From Polycyclovorans sp002706265 (lineage in GTDB: Bacteria > Pseudomonadota > Gammaproteobacteria > Nevskiales > Nevskiaceae), in contig CAXBBM010000001.1 of NCBI GenBank assembly GCA_963973915.1, positions 186,001-250,000 of the forward strand: 64,000 bases of DNA, in the 5' to 3' direction. The notes under the pieces are model-generated. The model was not told where the DNA came from. It saw only the letters and a list, made by a program, of their open reading frames with translations, and did no database searches. Position numbers and translations under genes: made by a program. Below are positions 27,615 to 35,005 of the stretch, piece after piece (the stretch's first letter is position 1; each line of letters begins with the position of its first letter).

Positions 27615-28637
27615 TTACTTATCAGTTGGCGGCGGCGTTTTCCTCTTGGTGAAGGGGTAGCCACCGTGTAACTTGCCGTCACCCTCAGGCGGAAGCAGCA
27701 GCGAGAGCATCATCGTTACTCCGAGGATCACCACTGTTGCGATCAGCGACCAGGCAACCGGAATCTTGTAGAGATCAATGAGCAGCATTTTGGTGCCGAT
27801 CACCACCAGCACGACGGCCAACCCGTAGGGCAGCAGGTGAAAGCGCTCATGCACCCCTGCAAGTAGAAAATACATCGCACGCAAGCCAAGAATTGCGAAG
27901 ACGTTGGAGGTCAGCACAATGAAGGGATCGGTGGTGATTGCAAAGATCGCAGGTATGGAATCGACCGCGAACACCACATCGACGATACCAATCACCAGCA
28001 CCACCAAGAGCAGCGGCGTCGCCACCCTGACGCCGTTGATCATGGTGAAGAAGCGCTCACCGTCATAGTTCGGCGACACCCGCATCCGGCGCCTAAGCCA
28101 TTGCAGCGCAGGGTTGGCGTCCAGATCGGGCTCCTGCCCTGCGGCCCACCACATCTTGATGCCGGTGAACACCAGGAAGGCGCCGAAGAGATACAGAATC
28201 CAGTGGAACTGTGCGATCAGCCAGGCGCCAATGAGAATCAGAATGCCGCGCAGTACCAAGGCGCCGAGGATGCCGATCATCAGCACCCGCTTCTGGAAAT
28301 CGGGCGGTACGGCGAAGTAGGTGAATACCATCAGGAAGACAAAAATATTGTCGACGGCCAAGGCCTTCTCGACCAGGTAGCCGGTGATGAATTCGAGCGC
28401 TTTGGCGTTGGCGAGCGCCTTCGCGGCCGGGTCATTGCCCAGTCCACCCAATTGCCACCACAGCAGTCCGACAAAGACAAAACTCACCGCAACCCAGACC
28501 AAGGTCCAGAGCCCCGCTTCGCGCATGGACACCCGATGGGCGCCCTGACGGTTCAGGAGTAAAAAATCGACGGCAAGCGCGACTAGAACGAACGCCGTGA
28601 ACAGCGACCAAAGCAGTGGGGAACCGATCGAAGCCAT
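27615..28637 (-). CDS. TerC/Alx-family integral membrane protein
   Basis: 340 residues from ATG 28637 (MASIGSPLLWSLFTAFVLV), with nine or so membrane helices. Family motifs include LEFITGYLVEKALAVDNIFVF with its membrane-buried Glu/Asp (near residue 75) and DVVFAVDSIPAIFAITTDPF (near 210). TerC/Alx proteins act in Mn2+ export and metalation of exported proteins. A yybP-ykoY riboswitch directly upstream makes Mn2+-responsive control very likely. It ends with a polar tail (GGYPFTKRKTPPPTDK). Confidence 0.93.
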   Translation of the reverse strand: MASIGSPLLWSLFTAFVLVALAVDFLLLNRQGAHRVSMREAGLWTLVWVAVSFVFVGLLWWQLGGLGNDPAAKALANAKALEFITGYLVEKALAVDNIFVFLMVFTYFAVPPDFQKRVLMIGILGALVLRGILILIGAWLIAQFHWILYLFGAFLVFTGIKMWWAAGQEPDLDANPALQWLRRRMRVSPNYDGERFFTMINGVRVATPLLLVVLVIGIVDVVFAVDSIPAIFAITTDPFIVLTSNVFAILGLRAMYFLLAGVHERFHLLPYGLAVVLVVIGTKMLLIDLYKIPVAWSLIATVVILGVTMMLSLLLPPEGDGKLHGGYPFTKRKTPPPTDK

Positions 28638-28684
28638 GGGGGCAGATCCTTGAGTGGTAGGCACGAGTCATGACAACCCAGTCC

Positions 28685-28790
28685 GGTCTTGCCACCCAGT
28701 CAACAACCCTGGTCTGAGGCGCCGGGAGCGCGTGCGCTCCGTGTTGACGACACATCAGGCGCCAAAAATCGAGCGCCAGCTACTCCCCGT
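28685..28790 (-). ncRNA. yybP-ykoY (Mn2+) riboswitch
   Basis: Read on the minus strand, the leader opens with GGGGAGTAGC (28788-28779), continues to a P2/P3-type arm, has the core CGTCAACACGGAGCGC (about 28748-28733) followed by the GGAGCGC/GCGCTCC hairpin, and closes with GGTGGCAAGACCGG ending near 28683. These are the conserved strands of the yybP-ykoY family, which binds Mn2+ and controls alx and mntP in E. coli. It ends about 50 nt before the TerC/Alx start, so control could be at translation initiation or by transcription pausing. Confidence 0.9.
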
Positions 28791-28802
28791 ATCACTGAAT
28801 GT

Positions 28803-28831
28803 AGTAGAGCAGTGGGCTCGTTACACGTCAA
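28803..28831 (-). promoter_or_regulatory. Probable promoter for the riboswitch-terC transcript
   Basis: On the minus strand TTGACG (28831-28826) and TCTACT (28808-28803) are separated by 17 bp. Transcription would start a few bases before the conserved GGGGAGTAGC of the riboswitch. The -35 matches 5 of 6 and the -10 matches 4 of 6 consensus bases. Confidence 0.55.
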
Positions 28832-29006
28832 TGGGTGAACTGCATGGGTTCTCGCCGAGGCAGGAGACGTCTCCTATAACGTTAGATGCCCGCTTTGGGC
28901 AGACTCCCGCCGGACTTGGCCCGTCCAGGAACCACCAAACTTTCGTAATTTTTTCGGGGGCCGATCAGCAAGGCTCAACGATCAGCGCCTTCCCGCGCAT
29001 CGGTCT

Positions 29007-30773
29007 TTAAGGCGCGTCGCCGACGATGCTCCGCGCAGCGGCAGCGGCGCCCAGTGCAGCAGCAGCTGCGGCGCCAACGGCACCCCCCCCTTCGTTGACC
29101 GGCACCGTGATGAGCGCCCCAGGGACGGCGGTCGGCGTCGGGGTGGCGGTCAACGGAGTCGGGGTCAGGGTCGGCGCCGGAGTCGAGGCGGGCACGGGCG
29201 CCTGGGGGACATTCGGGGTGGGCGTCACGGGCGGCGTGACGGTTGGCGCCGGACCCGTTGTCGGGGTCGCCGTTGGGGGCGCGGTTGCGGTCGCCGTGGG
29301 ACTTGCAGTTGCGGTGGGGGCTGTCGTTGGGCTCGCGGTCGGGCTGGGGCTGCTCGACGGCGTGGGCGTGGCCAGGACAAGCGACCGGAATTCCGGCGGA
29401 ATGATCATCTCGTAGGTCGAACCCCGAGCACCTGATCCATCGACGCTGCTGGGCCCGCGCTGCTGACTGAAGTAAAGGCGCGAGCCGTCCGGCGTGAATG
29501 CGGGGCCGGTGATTTCGCCCGAGCCCGCTGTGATCTGCATCAGCAACTTGGCGGGCTGGTTGGGAACGATCACGTAGAGGCGCATGCGATTGCCGTCCTC
29601 GGCCACCAGCACATCGCCAGCGGGGCTGACAGTGACGTTGTCAACGTCATCAAAACCCACCTCGACCTGCATGTTTTCGTTGTCGAAAATCAGTTCCAGC
29701 AACTGATTCTCGATGTCGTAGGCGTAGACCCGGTTATCGCCCTTGGTGGCGAAGAACATCACACCGCGTGTCGGCACGGTGCCCTGTGTGGGCGTCTGGC
29801 GCAGCGCTTCGGGGACCTCGTAATACCAAATACCCTCGCCGCCCGGGAATTGGGTTCCGGCCGAGGTCAGGGTCGGCAGTTGCTGCGGTAACAGGGGCAA
29901 CGAGGGAAGCCTGAAGACATTCACCCAGCTCACCCGCTGGGCTTCTCGCAACGCCTCGGGTGGAGGCGTCACGCCGCGCTCGAAGCCCTCGATCTGCAAC
30001 ACCTGCAACTGCCCATTCTCCAGCGCCAGCCGGGTCACGCCATTCGGAAGCAGGGTTTGATCGGACGCGGTGGTCACAAAGCGCCAGAAACGCTGGCTGC
30101 CGCCGTCTTCGGTGAGGTAACAGACGTGATTGAGGGGATCAATAGCCGCCGCTTCGTGCGGGAAGGCCCCCAGCGCAGGCTTTTTCACGGCATCGGCCGG
30201 AGCGCCAAAGGGATCGCATTCCCAGACTTCGCCGTTGCCGGTCTCCTCGCAGGAGAGCCAGGTCCCCCAAGGGGTTGCACCGCCGGCGCAGTTGTTGCGC
30301 GTGCCCTCGAGGATGGGATAGGCGTCGACAAGGTTGCCGGCCGCATCAAAGCGCAGCGCGCCGACCCCGCCTGGCGTGTCCTCACTGTTGGAGACGTAGA
30401 CCCAGCCACCATCCGCAGCGGAGGGAAACACCGCACCGCCATCGGGATCGATGTTCCAGAGGTAGCCCTGCGCGGTGCCGCTCAGCGGATTGACGCCCTG
30501 CCGCGCGACGCAGCGCACCGAAAAACCCTCCGGCGCGTTGACACCATCGTCGACGCCGGGCAACGCGCCGCCGGTCAGCGTCACCCGCTGCACAGGGCCG
30601 ATCCCGGCAAGGGGCCCGACCGGCAGACTCAGCGCGGCGCCGCCTTGGGCGCGGGCCCGCCCCATCCAGGCCGGTGTCGCCAACGCGCCCAGTCCCAGAA
30701 ACAGGCCACGCAACAATCCACGTCGCGAAAGCGCCGGCAAAGACAAGGGCTCGGACACGGCGATACTCCCCAA
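29007..30773 (-). CDS. PhoX/DUF839-family Tat-exported protein with Thr/Pro-rich tail
   Basis: 588 residues. A Tat signal (LSRRGLLRGLFLGLGALATPA, cut here to SRRGLLRGLF, residues about 16-25, ending ARAQG) leads into a PhoX-like propeller: YVSNSEDTPGGVGALRFD, SCEETGNGEVWECDPFG, EAAAIDPLNHVCYLTED and DNVTVSPAGDVLVAEDGNRM, whose acidic residues ligate the Fe/Ca centre in PhoX phosphatases. Residues about 458-540 are a low-complexity TPTP/SPSP/ATAT linker, then NEGGGAVGAAAAAALG and a final ARSIVGDAP. Phosphatase activity is plausible but many DUF839 proteins are uncharacterised. The tail suggests cell-surface anchoring. Confidence 0.85.
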   Translation of the reverse strand: MGSIAVSEPLSLPALSRRGLLRGLFLGLGALATPAWMGRARAQGGAALSLPVGPLAGIGPVQRVTLTGGALPGVDDGVNAPEGFSVRCVARQGVNPLSGTAQGYLWNIDPDGGAVFPSAADGGWVYVSNSEDTPGGVGALRFDAAGNLVDAYPILEGTRNNCAGGATPWGTWLSCEETGNGEVWECDPFGAPADAVKKPALGAFPHEAAAIDPLNHVCYLTEDGGSQRFWRFVTTASDQTLLPNGVTRLALENGQLQVLQIEGFERGVTPPPEALREAQRVSWVNVFRLPSLPLLPQQLPTLTSAGTQFPGGEGIWYYEVPEALRQTPTQGTVPTRGVMFFATKGDNRVYAYDIENQLLELIFDNENMQVEVGFDDVDNVTVSPAGDVLVAEDGNRMRLYVIVPNQPAKLLMQITAGSGEITGPAFTPDGSRLYFSQQRGPSSVDGSGARGSTYEMIIPPEFRSLVLATPTPSSSPSPTASPTTAPTATASPTATATAPPTATPTTGPAPTVTPPVTPTPNVPQAPVPASTPAPTLTPTPLTATPTPTAVPGALITVPVNEGGGAVGAAAAAALGAAAAARSIVGDAP

Positions 30774-31340
30774 ACGGATTGATCAGCCCGGCACGATAGG
30801 CGCCGCAAGTGACCGCTTGGTGACGTTGGCGCCATCGTGCAGCGGCTGAGGCTGCCGGCGGCCCATATCCAAGGTCACGTTCGTCGTGCGGAATGCGACA
30901 ACGCTCAGGAACGGGGATGATCGTTGTGACGTGAGGATGAGCAAGGGCGCCGAACATTGCCGAACATTATTGCCGGCCAATAATTTTCAGTAATTTCGAC
31001 CTGCGATTGGAAGCAGGGTCACCGCGGGCTCTCGACGCCAGATTGGGGGCCCACTCGCAGTGTGAATGGTGAACAGGTGGGGCAAACGAGGCGAGGACGG
31101 GTCCGTCTGCGCAGAACGGTCTGCGTGACTGTCGCGACCGGTTCAGTCGATGCGCCGGCTCGGTGCATCAGGGTGGAAACCACGTTTGAGACCCGCTCAC
31201 GGCGAGGCAATGAGGCCGAGCGTGCCGCTCATAATCCCGCAGATTTCGTGTTATGTTTTTTGGGTCGCGAGCCTGAAAAAAAATATCACCCTGTCGGCAA
31301 CAGAGCGACAAGGGCCCAATCGTCACGGAGGAGAGAATCC
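30774..31340. other. Long divergent intergenic region between phoX-like and aldehyde dehydrogenase genes
   Basis: 567 bp without a convincing gene. It holds a tandem 10-bp repeat and an AT-rich palindrome near 30949-30993 (listed separately), and A/T runs near 31253-31278. Both flanking genes must be controlled from here. I see no small coding sequence with a ribosome site. Confidence 0.6.
30949..30993 (-). promoter_or_regulatory. Palindrome, tandem repeat and possible promoter for the PhoX-like gene
   Basis: GCCGAACATT occurs twice in tandem (30949-30958, 30959-30968), overlapping the palindrome ATTATTG-CCGGC-CAATAAT (30966-30984). On the minus strand TTACTG (30993-30988) and AATAAT (30971-30966) are 16 bp apart, a plausible promoter under the palindrome; on the plus strand TTGCCG (30957-30962) and AATAAT (30979-30984) are also 16 bp apart. 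An operator for a divergent switch is the likely meaning. Confidence 0.5.
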
Positions 31341-32792
31341 ATGGCTGTGCTAGAGCAATCCAAGCGGGATGCGTTTTTTATTGGCGGTGAGTGGGTCAAG
31401 CCCTCCACCTCAAAGCGATTCGAGGTGATCGGTGCCAACACCGGCGAAGTGATCGGCAGCGTGCCTGAAGGGGCAGAAGCCGATATTGATCGTGCGGTCG
31501 TGGCCGCGCGCGCCGCATTCAATGGCCCCTGGGGCCGCACGACCGGCACCGAGCGCAGCGCCTTGATCAACCGATTTGCTGACGCAATCGAGAAGCGTTC
31601 TGCCGAAATCAGCACCGCCGTCAGCTCGCAGAACGGCATGCCCATCAGCCTGTCGACGCAGCTCGAAGGCGCGTATGTGGTCGGCCTGTTGCGCTATTAC
31701 GCGCACATGGCCAGCACCATGCAGTTTGAAGAGCGCCGTCCGTCTCCCATGGGCTTCGACACGCTGGTCCGCCGCGAACCGCTGGGCGTGGTCGGCGGCA
31801 TCGTGCCGTGGAACTACCCGGTGCTGCTGTCCATTCTCAAGATCGGGCCAGCGCTGGTGTCGGGCTGCACCCTGGTGCTCAAGCCTTCGCCCGGCACCGT
31901 GCTCGACAGCTACATCGTCGCCGAAGCGGCGCAGGAGGCCGGCATTCCGGCCGGGGTGATCAACTGGGTGCCGGGTGATCGTGAAGTGGGCGCCCACCTT
32001 GTGTCGCACCCCGGCATCAACAAGGTGGCCTTCACCGGCTCCACGGCGGCCGGCCGCAAGATTGCGGAGGTGTGCGGCCGCCTGCTGCGCCCGGTGACCC
32101 TTGAACTGGGCGGCAAGTCGGCCGCGATCATTCTGGAAGACGCCGAAATTGCCCCGCTGCTCGAAGGCATGGGCTTTGCGTCCTTCGGCAACAACGGCCA
32201 GACCTGCGCGGCGAGCACCCGCATTCTGGTGCCGGCCAGCCGTTATGACGAAATTGTCGATGCCGTCGCCGGCATGGCCAAGTCGCTGAAAGTTGGCAGC
32301 TCTCTGGACCCGGAAACCCAGATTGGCCCCATGGCCTCCGAGGCGCATCGCAACGTGGTGGAACGCTACATTGCCAAGGGTAAAACCGAGGCGCGTCTGG
32401 TTGCGGGGGGCGGCCGGCCCAAAAATGCCGGCAATGGCTGGTTCGTCGAGCCCACCGTGTTCGCCGACGTGGACAACAACGCCACCATCTCGCAGGAAGA
32501 AATCTTCGGGCCGGTGCTGTCCATCATCAAATATCAGGATGAAGACGACGCGGTGCGCATCGCCAATGATTCCGACTTCGGCCTGGGCGGCACCGTCTGG
32601 TCGAAGGACAGTCTGCACGCGCAGGATGTGGCTCGGCGGGTACAGACCGGCAGCATTGGCGTCAACGGCTACATGCTCGACATCAACGCGCCGTTCGGCG
32701 GGGTGAAGGCCAGCGGGATGGGCCGCGAGTTGGGCCCAGAATCGCTGAACAGCTACCTCGCCTACAAGTCCGTCTACCTGCCTGCGGGCTGA
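31341..32792 (+). CDS. NAD(P)-dependent aldehyde dehydrogenase
   Basis: 483 residues from ATG 31341, preceded by GGAGGAGA at 31327-31334; the frame is open further upstream but lacks coding character there. ALDH superfamily marks in order: VPWNYP (about residue 155), FTGSTAAGRKI (about 230), the general-base Glu in LELGGKSA (about 255), the catalytic Cys in NNGQTCAAS (about 289), and EEIFGPVLS (about 388). It oxidises an aldehyde to the acid. The sequence is in the broad betaine/aryl-aldehyde group; the substrate is not evident, and the gene stands alone. Confidence 0.94.
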   Translation: MAVLEQSKRDAFFIGGEWVKPSTSKRFEVIGANTGEVIGSVPEGAEADIDRAVVAARAAFNGPWGRTTGTERSALINRFADAIEKRSAEISTAVSSQNGMPISLSTQLEGAYVVGLLRYYAHMASTMQFEERRPSPMGFDTLVRREPLGVVGGIVPWNYPVLLSILKIGPALVSGCTLVLKPSPGTVLDSYIVAEAAQEAGIPAGVINWVPGDREVGAHLVSHPGINKVAFTGSTAAGRKIAEVCGRLLRPVTLELGGKSAAIILEDAEIAPLLEGMGFASFGNNGQTCAASTRILVPASRYDEIVDAVAGMAKSLKVGSSLDPETQIGPMASEAHRNVVERYIAKGKTEARLVAGGGRPKNAGNGWFVEPTVFADVDNNATISQEEIFGPVLSIIKYQDEDDAVRIANDSDFGLGGTVWSKDSLHAQDVARRVQTGSIGVNGYMLDINAPFGGVKASGMGRELGPESLNSYLAYKSVYLPAG

Positions 32793-32825
32793 TCGCACCG
32801 GACGGTCGCATTACGTTTCAGGAGG

Positions 32826-32867
32826 GTTGAGCGCGCTGCGCGCCCGTTGCGGGCCAGCGCGCTCAAC
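32826..32867. repeat. Long perfect hairpin between convergent genes
   Basis: GTTGAGCGCGCTG (32826-32838) and CAGCGCGCTCAAC (32855-32867) are exact 13-bp complements; inside, GCCCG/CGGGC closes a TTG loop with a CGC bulge. There is no T-run, so this is not a standard intrinsic terminator. It could end or stabilise the aldehyde dehydrogenase mRNA. Confidence 0.7.
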
Positions 32868-32992
32868 TCGCCTTGGCGTGGGTGGCACACGGCCTCAGCC
32901 GCTTCCGGCCATGGTGCAGGCCGCCTTGATCCCAGCCTGTTGGCCCGTCGATGTCCAGAATTTGACCTGTGCCGCTTTCGACGCCCGGGCGG

Positions 32993-33721
32993 TTATGCCG
33001 GCCTGAAGGTCACCACCAGCACGTCTCGCCAGGCAGGTTGCGTGGGGTCCAGCGGTTCAACCGGGGTGACGCCGTGGTGCACGCGGTGGTCGTCGATGAG
33101 CGTTGCATCAAAGGGCTCAGCCAGGGTGAAACTGCCCAGCGTTTGGCCGTCGGGCGCGTAGATCGTCGTGACGCCGCTGCGCACGTTTTGCCGACGAATC
33201 AGCAGCACCAACACCCAGTCCACACCATCGCGATGCGCGCCTTCGGGCGTTGGCAGGCCGGCTTCGTCTTCCGTCGTTTCGACACGAAACTGATGCACCT
33301 CGACGAACCAGTGCGTCACCGTGGGCGTGAGCGGCGCGAAGCAGCGGTGACAGAACTCCAGAATGGTGCGCAGGCTGGCGCCGTCACTGATGGCAGGCTC
33401 CACGGGTTCAAACCAGCGCTCGATGCCGCCGTGCAACGGGTTGTAATCCCGGCTTTGGTAGTGCGGCCGATGCGGCTGGCGGGTAATGCCGTCGGGCGTG
33501 GCCAGATAATTGGCGTGTCGCCGTCGCCGGTAACGCCCTCCGTTGGCAAGGTAGCCATCGACCGGCATGGCGTTCCAGCTGTCGACGAAGCACGGCCAAT
33601 CCTGCAGGGGCGCCAAGGCTTCGAGGCGCTTGCGGGTGTCGGCACCCGACAGTCGCAGGTGGCCATGTTCGCGCAACAAGTCGTGCAGCGATCGGGTCGC
33701 GGTGGTGTGTTGCTTGTCCAT
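32993..33721 (-). CDS. 2-oxoglutarate-Fe(II) dioxygenase family protein
   Basis: 242 residues. The iron-binding facial triad is visible as H-x-D in GAHRDGVDWVLVLLI (about residue 165) and a distal His in DDHRVHHGVTPVEP (about 217), with the oxoglutarate-binding Arg in WRDVLVVTFRP near the C-terminus. The N-terminal half contains WPCFVDSWNAMPVDGYLANGG cut around residues 43-63 and RRRRHANYLA, features of the 2OG-Fe dioxygenase family that includes free amino acid hydroxylases such as isoleucine dioxygenase. The substrate is unknown. It is a single gene; 117 bp separate it from the NAGGN operon end. Confidence 0.85.
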   Translation of the reverse strand: MDKQHTTATRSLHDLLREHGHLRLSGADTRKRLEALAPLQDWPCFVDSWNAMPVDGYLANGGRYRRRRHANYLATPDGITRQPHRPHYQSRDYNPLHGGIERWFEPVEPAISDGASLRTILEFCHRCFAPLTPTVTHWFVEVHQFRVETTEDEAGLPTPEGAHRDGVDWVLVLLIRRQNVRSGVTTIYAPDGQTLGSFTLAEPFDATLIDDHRVHHGVTPVEPLDPTQPAWRDVLVVTFRPA

Positions 33722-33838
33722 AAGGACGCGGAGTCTGGCACACGCCAGCGACGCATCTCACGTCGCGGGCGTGTGCTCATGACGCATCGCGTGCTGCGGG
33801 CTGCCGGACGCCTCAGGCGCTGTGCATTGTTCTGAGGG

Positions 33839-35005
33839 CTATTCCAGAAACTCCTTAGGCCGCGGCAGGGAGGTGGGCGAATGGTCCAGTTGGTCGATGT
33901 CCACCTGATGCGGAAATCCTTCGATGGGGCCAATAGCATGTTGGTCGCGGGTGATCACCGGGCCGTTCTGCGCGTACAGCGTCAGCAATTCGGCCACCGA
34001 GGTCAGGGACGACAAATGGGTGCGCTCCCAGCCGTGCGAGGCGTCAGCACCAAAGCCGATCAGGGCATGGCGAATGTCGAAGCCCGCCCGCAAGGCCGCC
34101 GCTGAATCCGAGAAGTAGTACGGAAACACGTCGCGCTGGTGATCGATCTGATGCGCCTTGCACAGATTGATCAGCTTGCGCGTCAGGTGATAGTCGAACG
34201 GACCGGACGAGTCGGCGATGGCCACGGTGACGCCACGCTCCCGCGAGTTCTGCCCCGAGGCAGGTATGGCGATGTCGATGCCCACCATTTCGCTGATGCG
34301 TTCATCGAGGATCGCCGAGGCGCCAAAGCCGACCTCTTCGGTCACCGTGAACATCGGGTGGAAGTGCACGGGCAACGAGATGCGGCTCTCTTTAAGGGCC
34401 TTGCAGGCCGCCAGCAGTGCGGCGACGCCGGCCTTGTCATCCAGATGCCGTGACGAGATATAGCCGGACGGCGTGATCTCGGGCTGCGGATCAACGGCCA
34501 CGAAGTCGCCCACGTTGACGCCCAGCTGGGTGAGGTCTTCAACGCTTTCAGAGAACGCATCAATGCGCAGTTCGATGTGATCCCAGCTCACCGGTTGCGT
34601 GTCGACGCCTTCGTTGAAGGCATGCCCAGAGGCCATCAACGGCAGGATGGTGCCGCGCAGCGCGCCGTGGTCAGTGAACAGGGTGACGCGTGCGCCTTCG
34701 GCAAAGCGGCTGGACCAGGTGCCGATGGGCAGCAGGCTCAGCCGGCCGTTGGCCTTCAGGGCACGCACGTTGGCTCCCAGCGTGTCGAGGTGCGCGACCA
34801 CTGCGCACGCGGGTCGGTCGGTTTCGCCCTTCAGGGTGGCGCGGATGGCGCCGCGCCGTGTGAGCTCGAAGGGGATGCCCAACTCCTTGAGCTTGTTGCC
34901 GGTGTAGTGCACGACCTCATCGGTGAGCCCCACCGGGCTGGGAATGGCCAGCAGTTCGAGCAGGGTCTTCTGGATGTAGTCGTTGTCAATCGGCAGCTTG
35001 CGCAT
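33839..35005 (-). CDS. NAGGN-system M42-family peptidase
   Basis: 388 residues from ATG 35005, which has a strong GGAGGATCCGC ribosome site and overlaps the end of ngg by 20 bp. Binuclear-metal peptidase motifs: VVAHLDTLGAN (about residue 70), SRHLDDKAGVAAL (about 185), FTVTEEVGFGAS (about 220) and a terminal His region (SHGWERTH). The M42-like hydrolase is a regular third member of N-acetylglutaminylglutamine amide clusters (TIGR03106-type). It might break down or trim the osmolyte on down-shock; its substrate is inferred from context. Confidence 0.9.
   Translation of the reverse strand: MRKLPIDNDYIQKTLLELLAIPSPVGLTDEVVHYTGNKLKELGIPFELTRRGAIRATLKGETDRPACAVVAHLDTLGANVRALKANGRLSLLPIGTWSSRFAEGARVTLFTDHGALRGTILPLMASGHAFNEGVDTQPVSWDHIELRIDAFSESVEDLTQLGVNVGDFVAVDPQPEITPSGYISSRHLDDKAGVAALLAACKALKESRISLPVHFHPMFTVTEEVGFGASAILDERISEMVGIDIAIPASGQNSRERGVTVAIADSSGPFDYHLTRKLINLCKAHQIDHQRDVFPYYFSDSAAALRAGFDIRHALIGFGADASHGWERTHLSSLTSVAELLTLYAQNGPVITRDQHAIGPIEGFPHQVDIDQLDHSPTSLPRPKEFLE

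Noticed and set aside
31062..31340. N-terminal extension of aldehyde dehydrogenase
   Set aside because: Contains no ALDH homology; a strong GGAGGAGA site precedes ATG 31341, which matches the family N-terminus.
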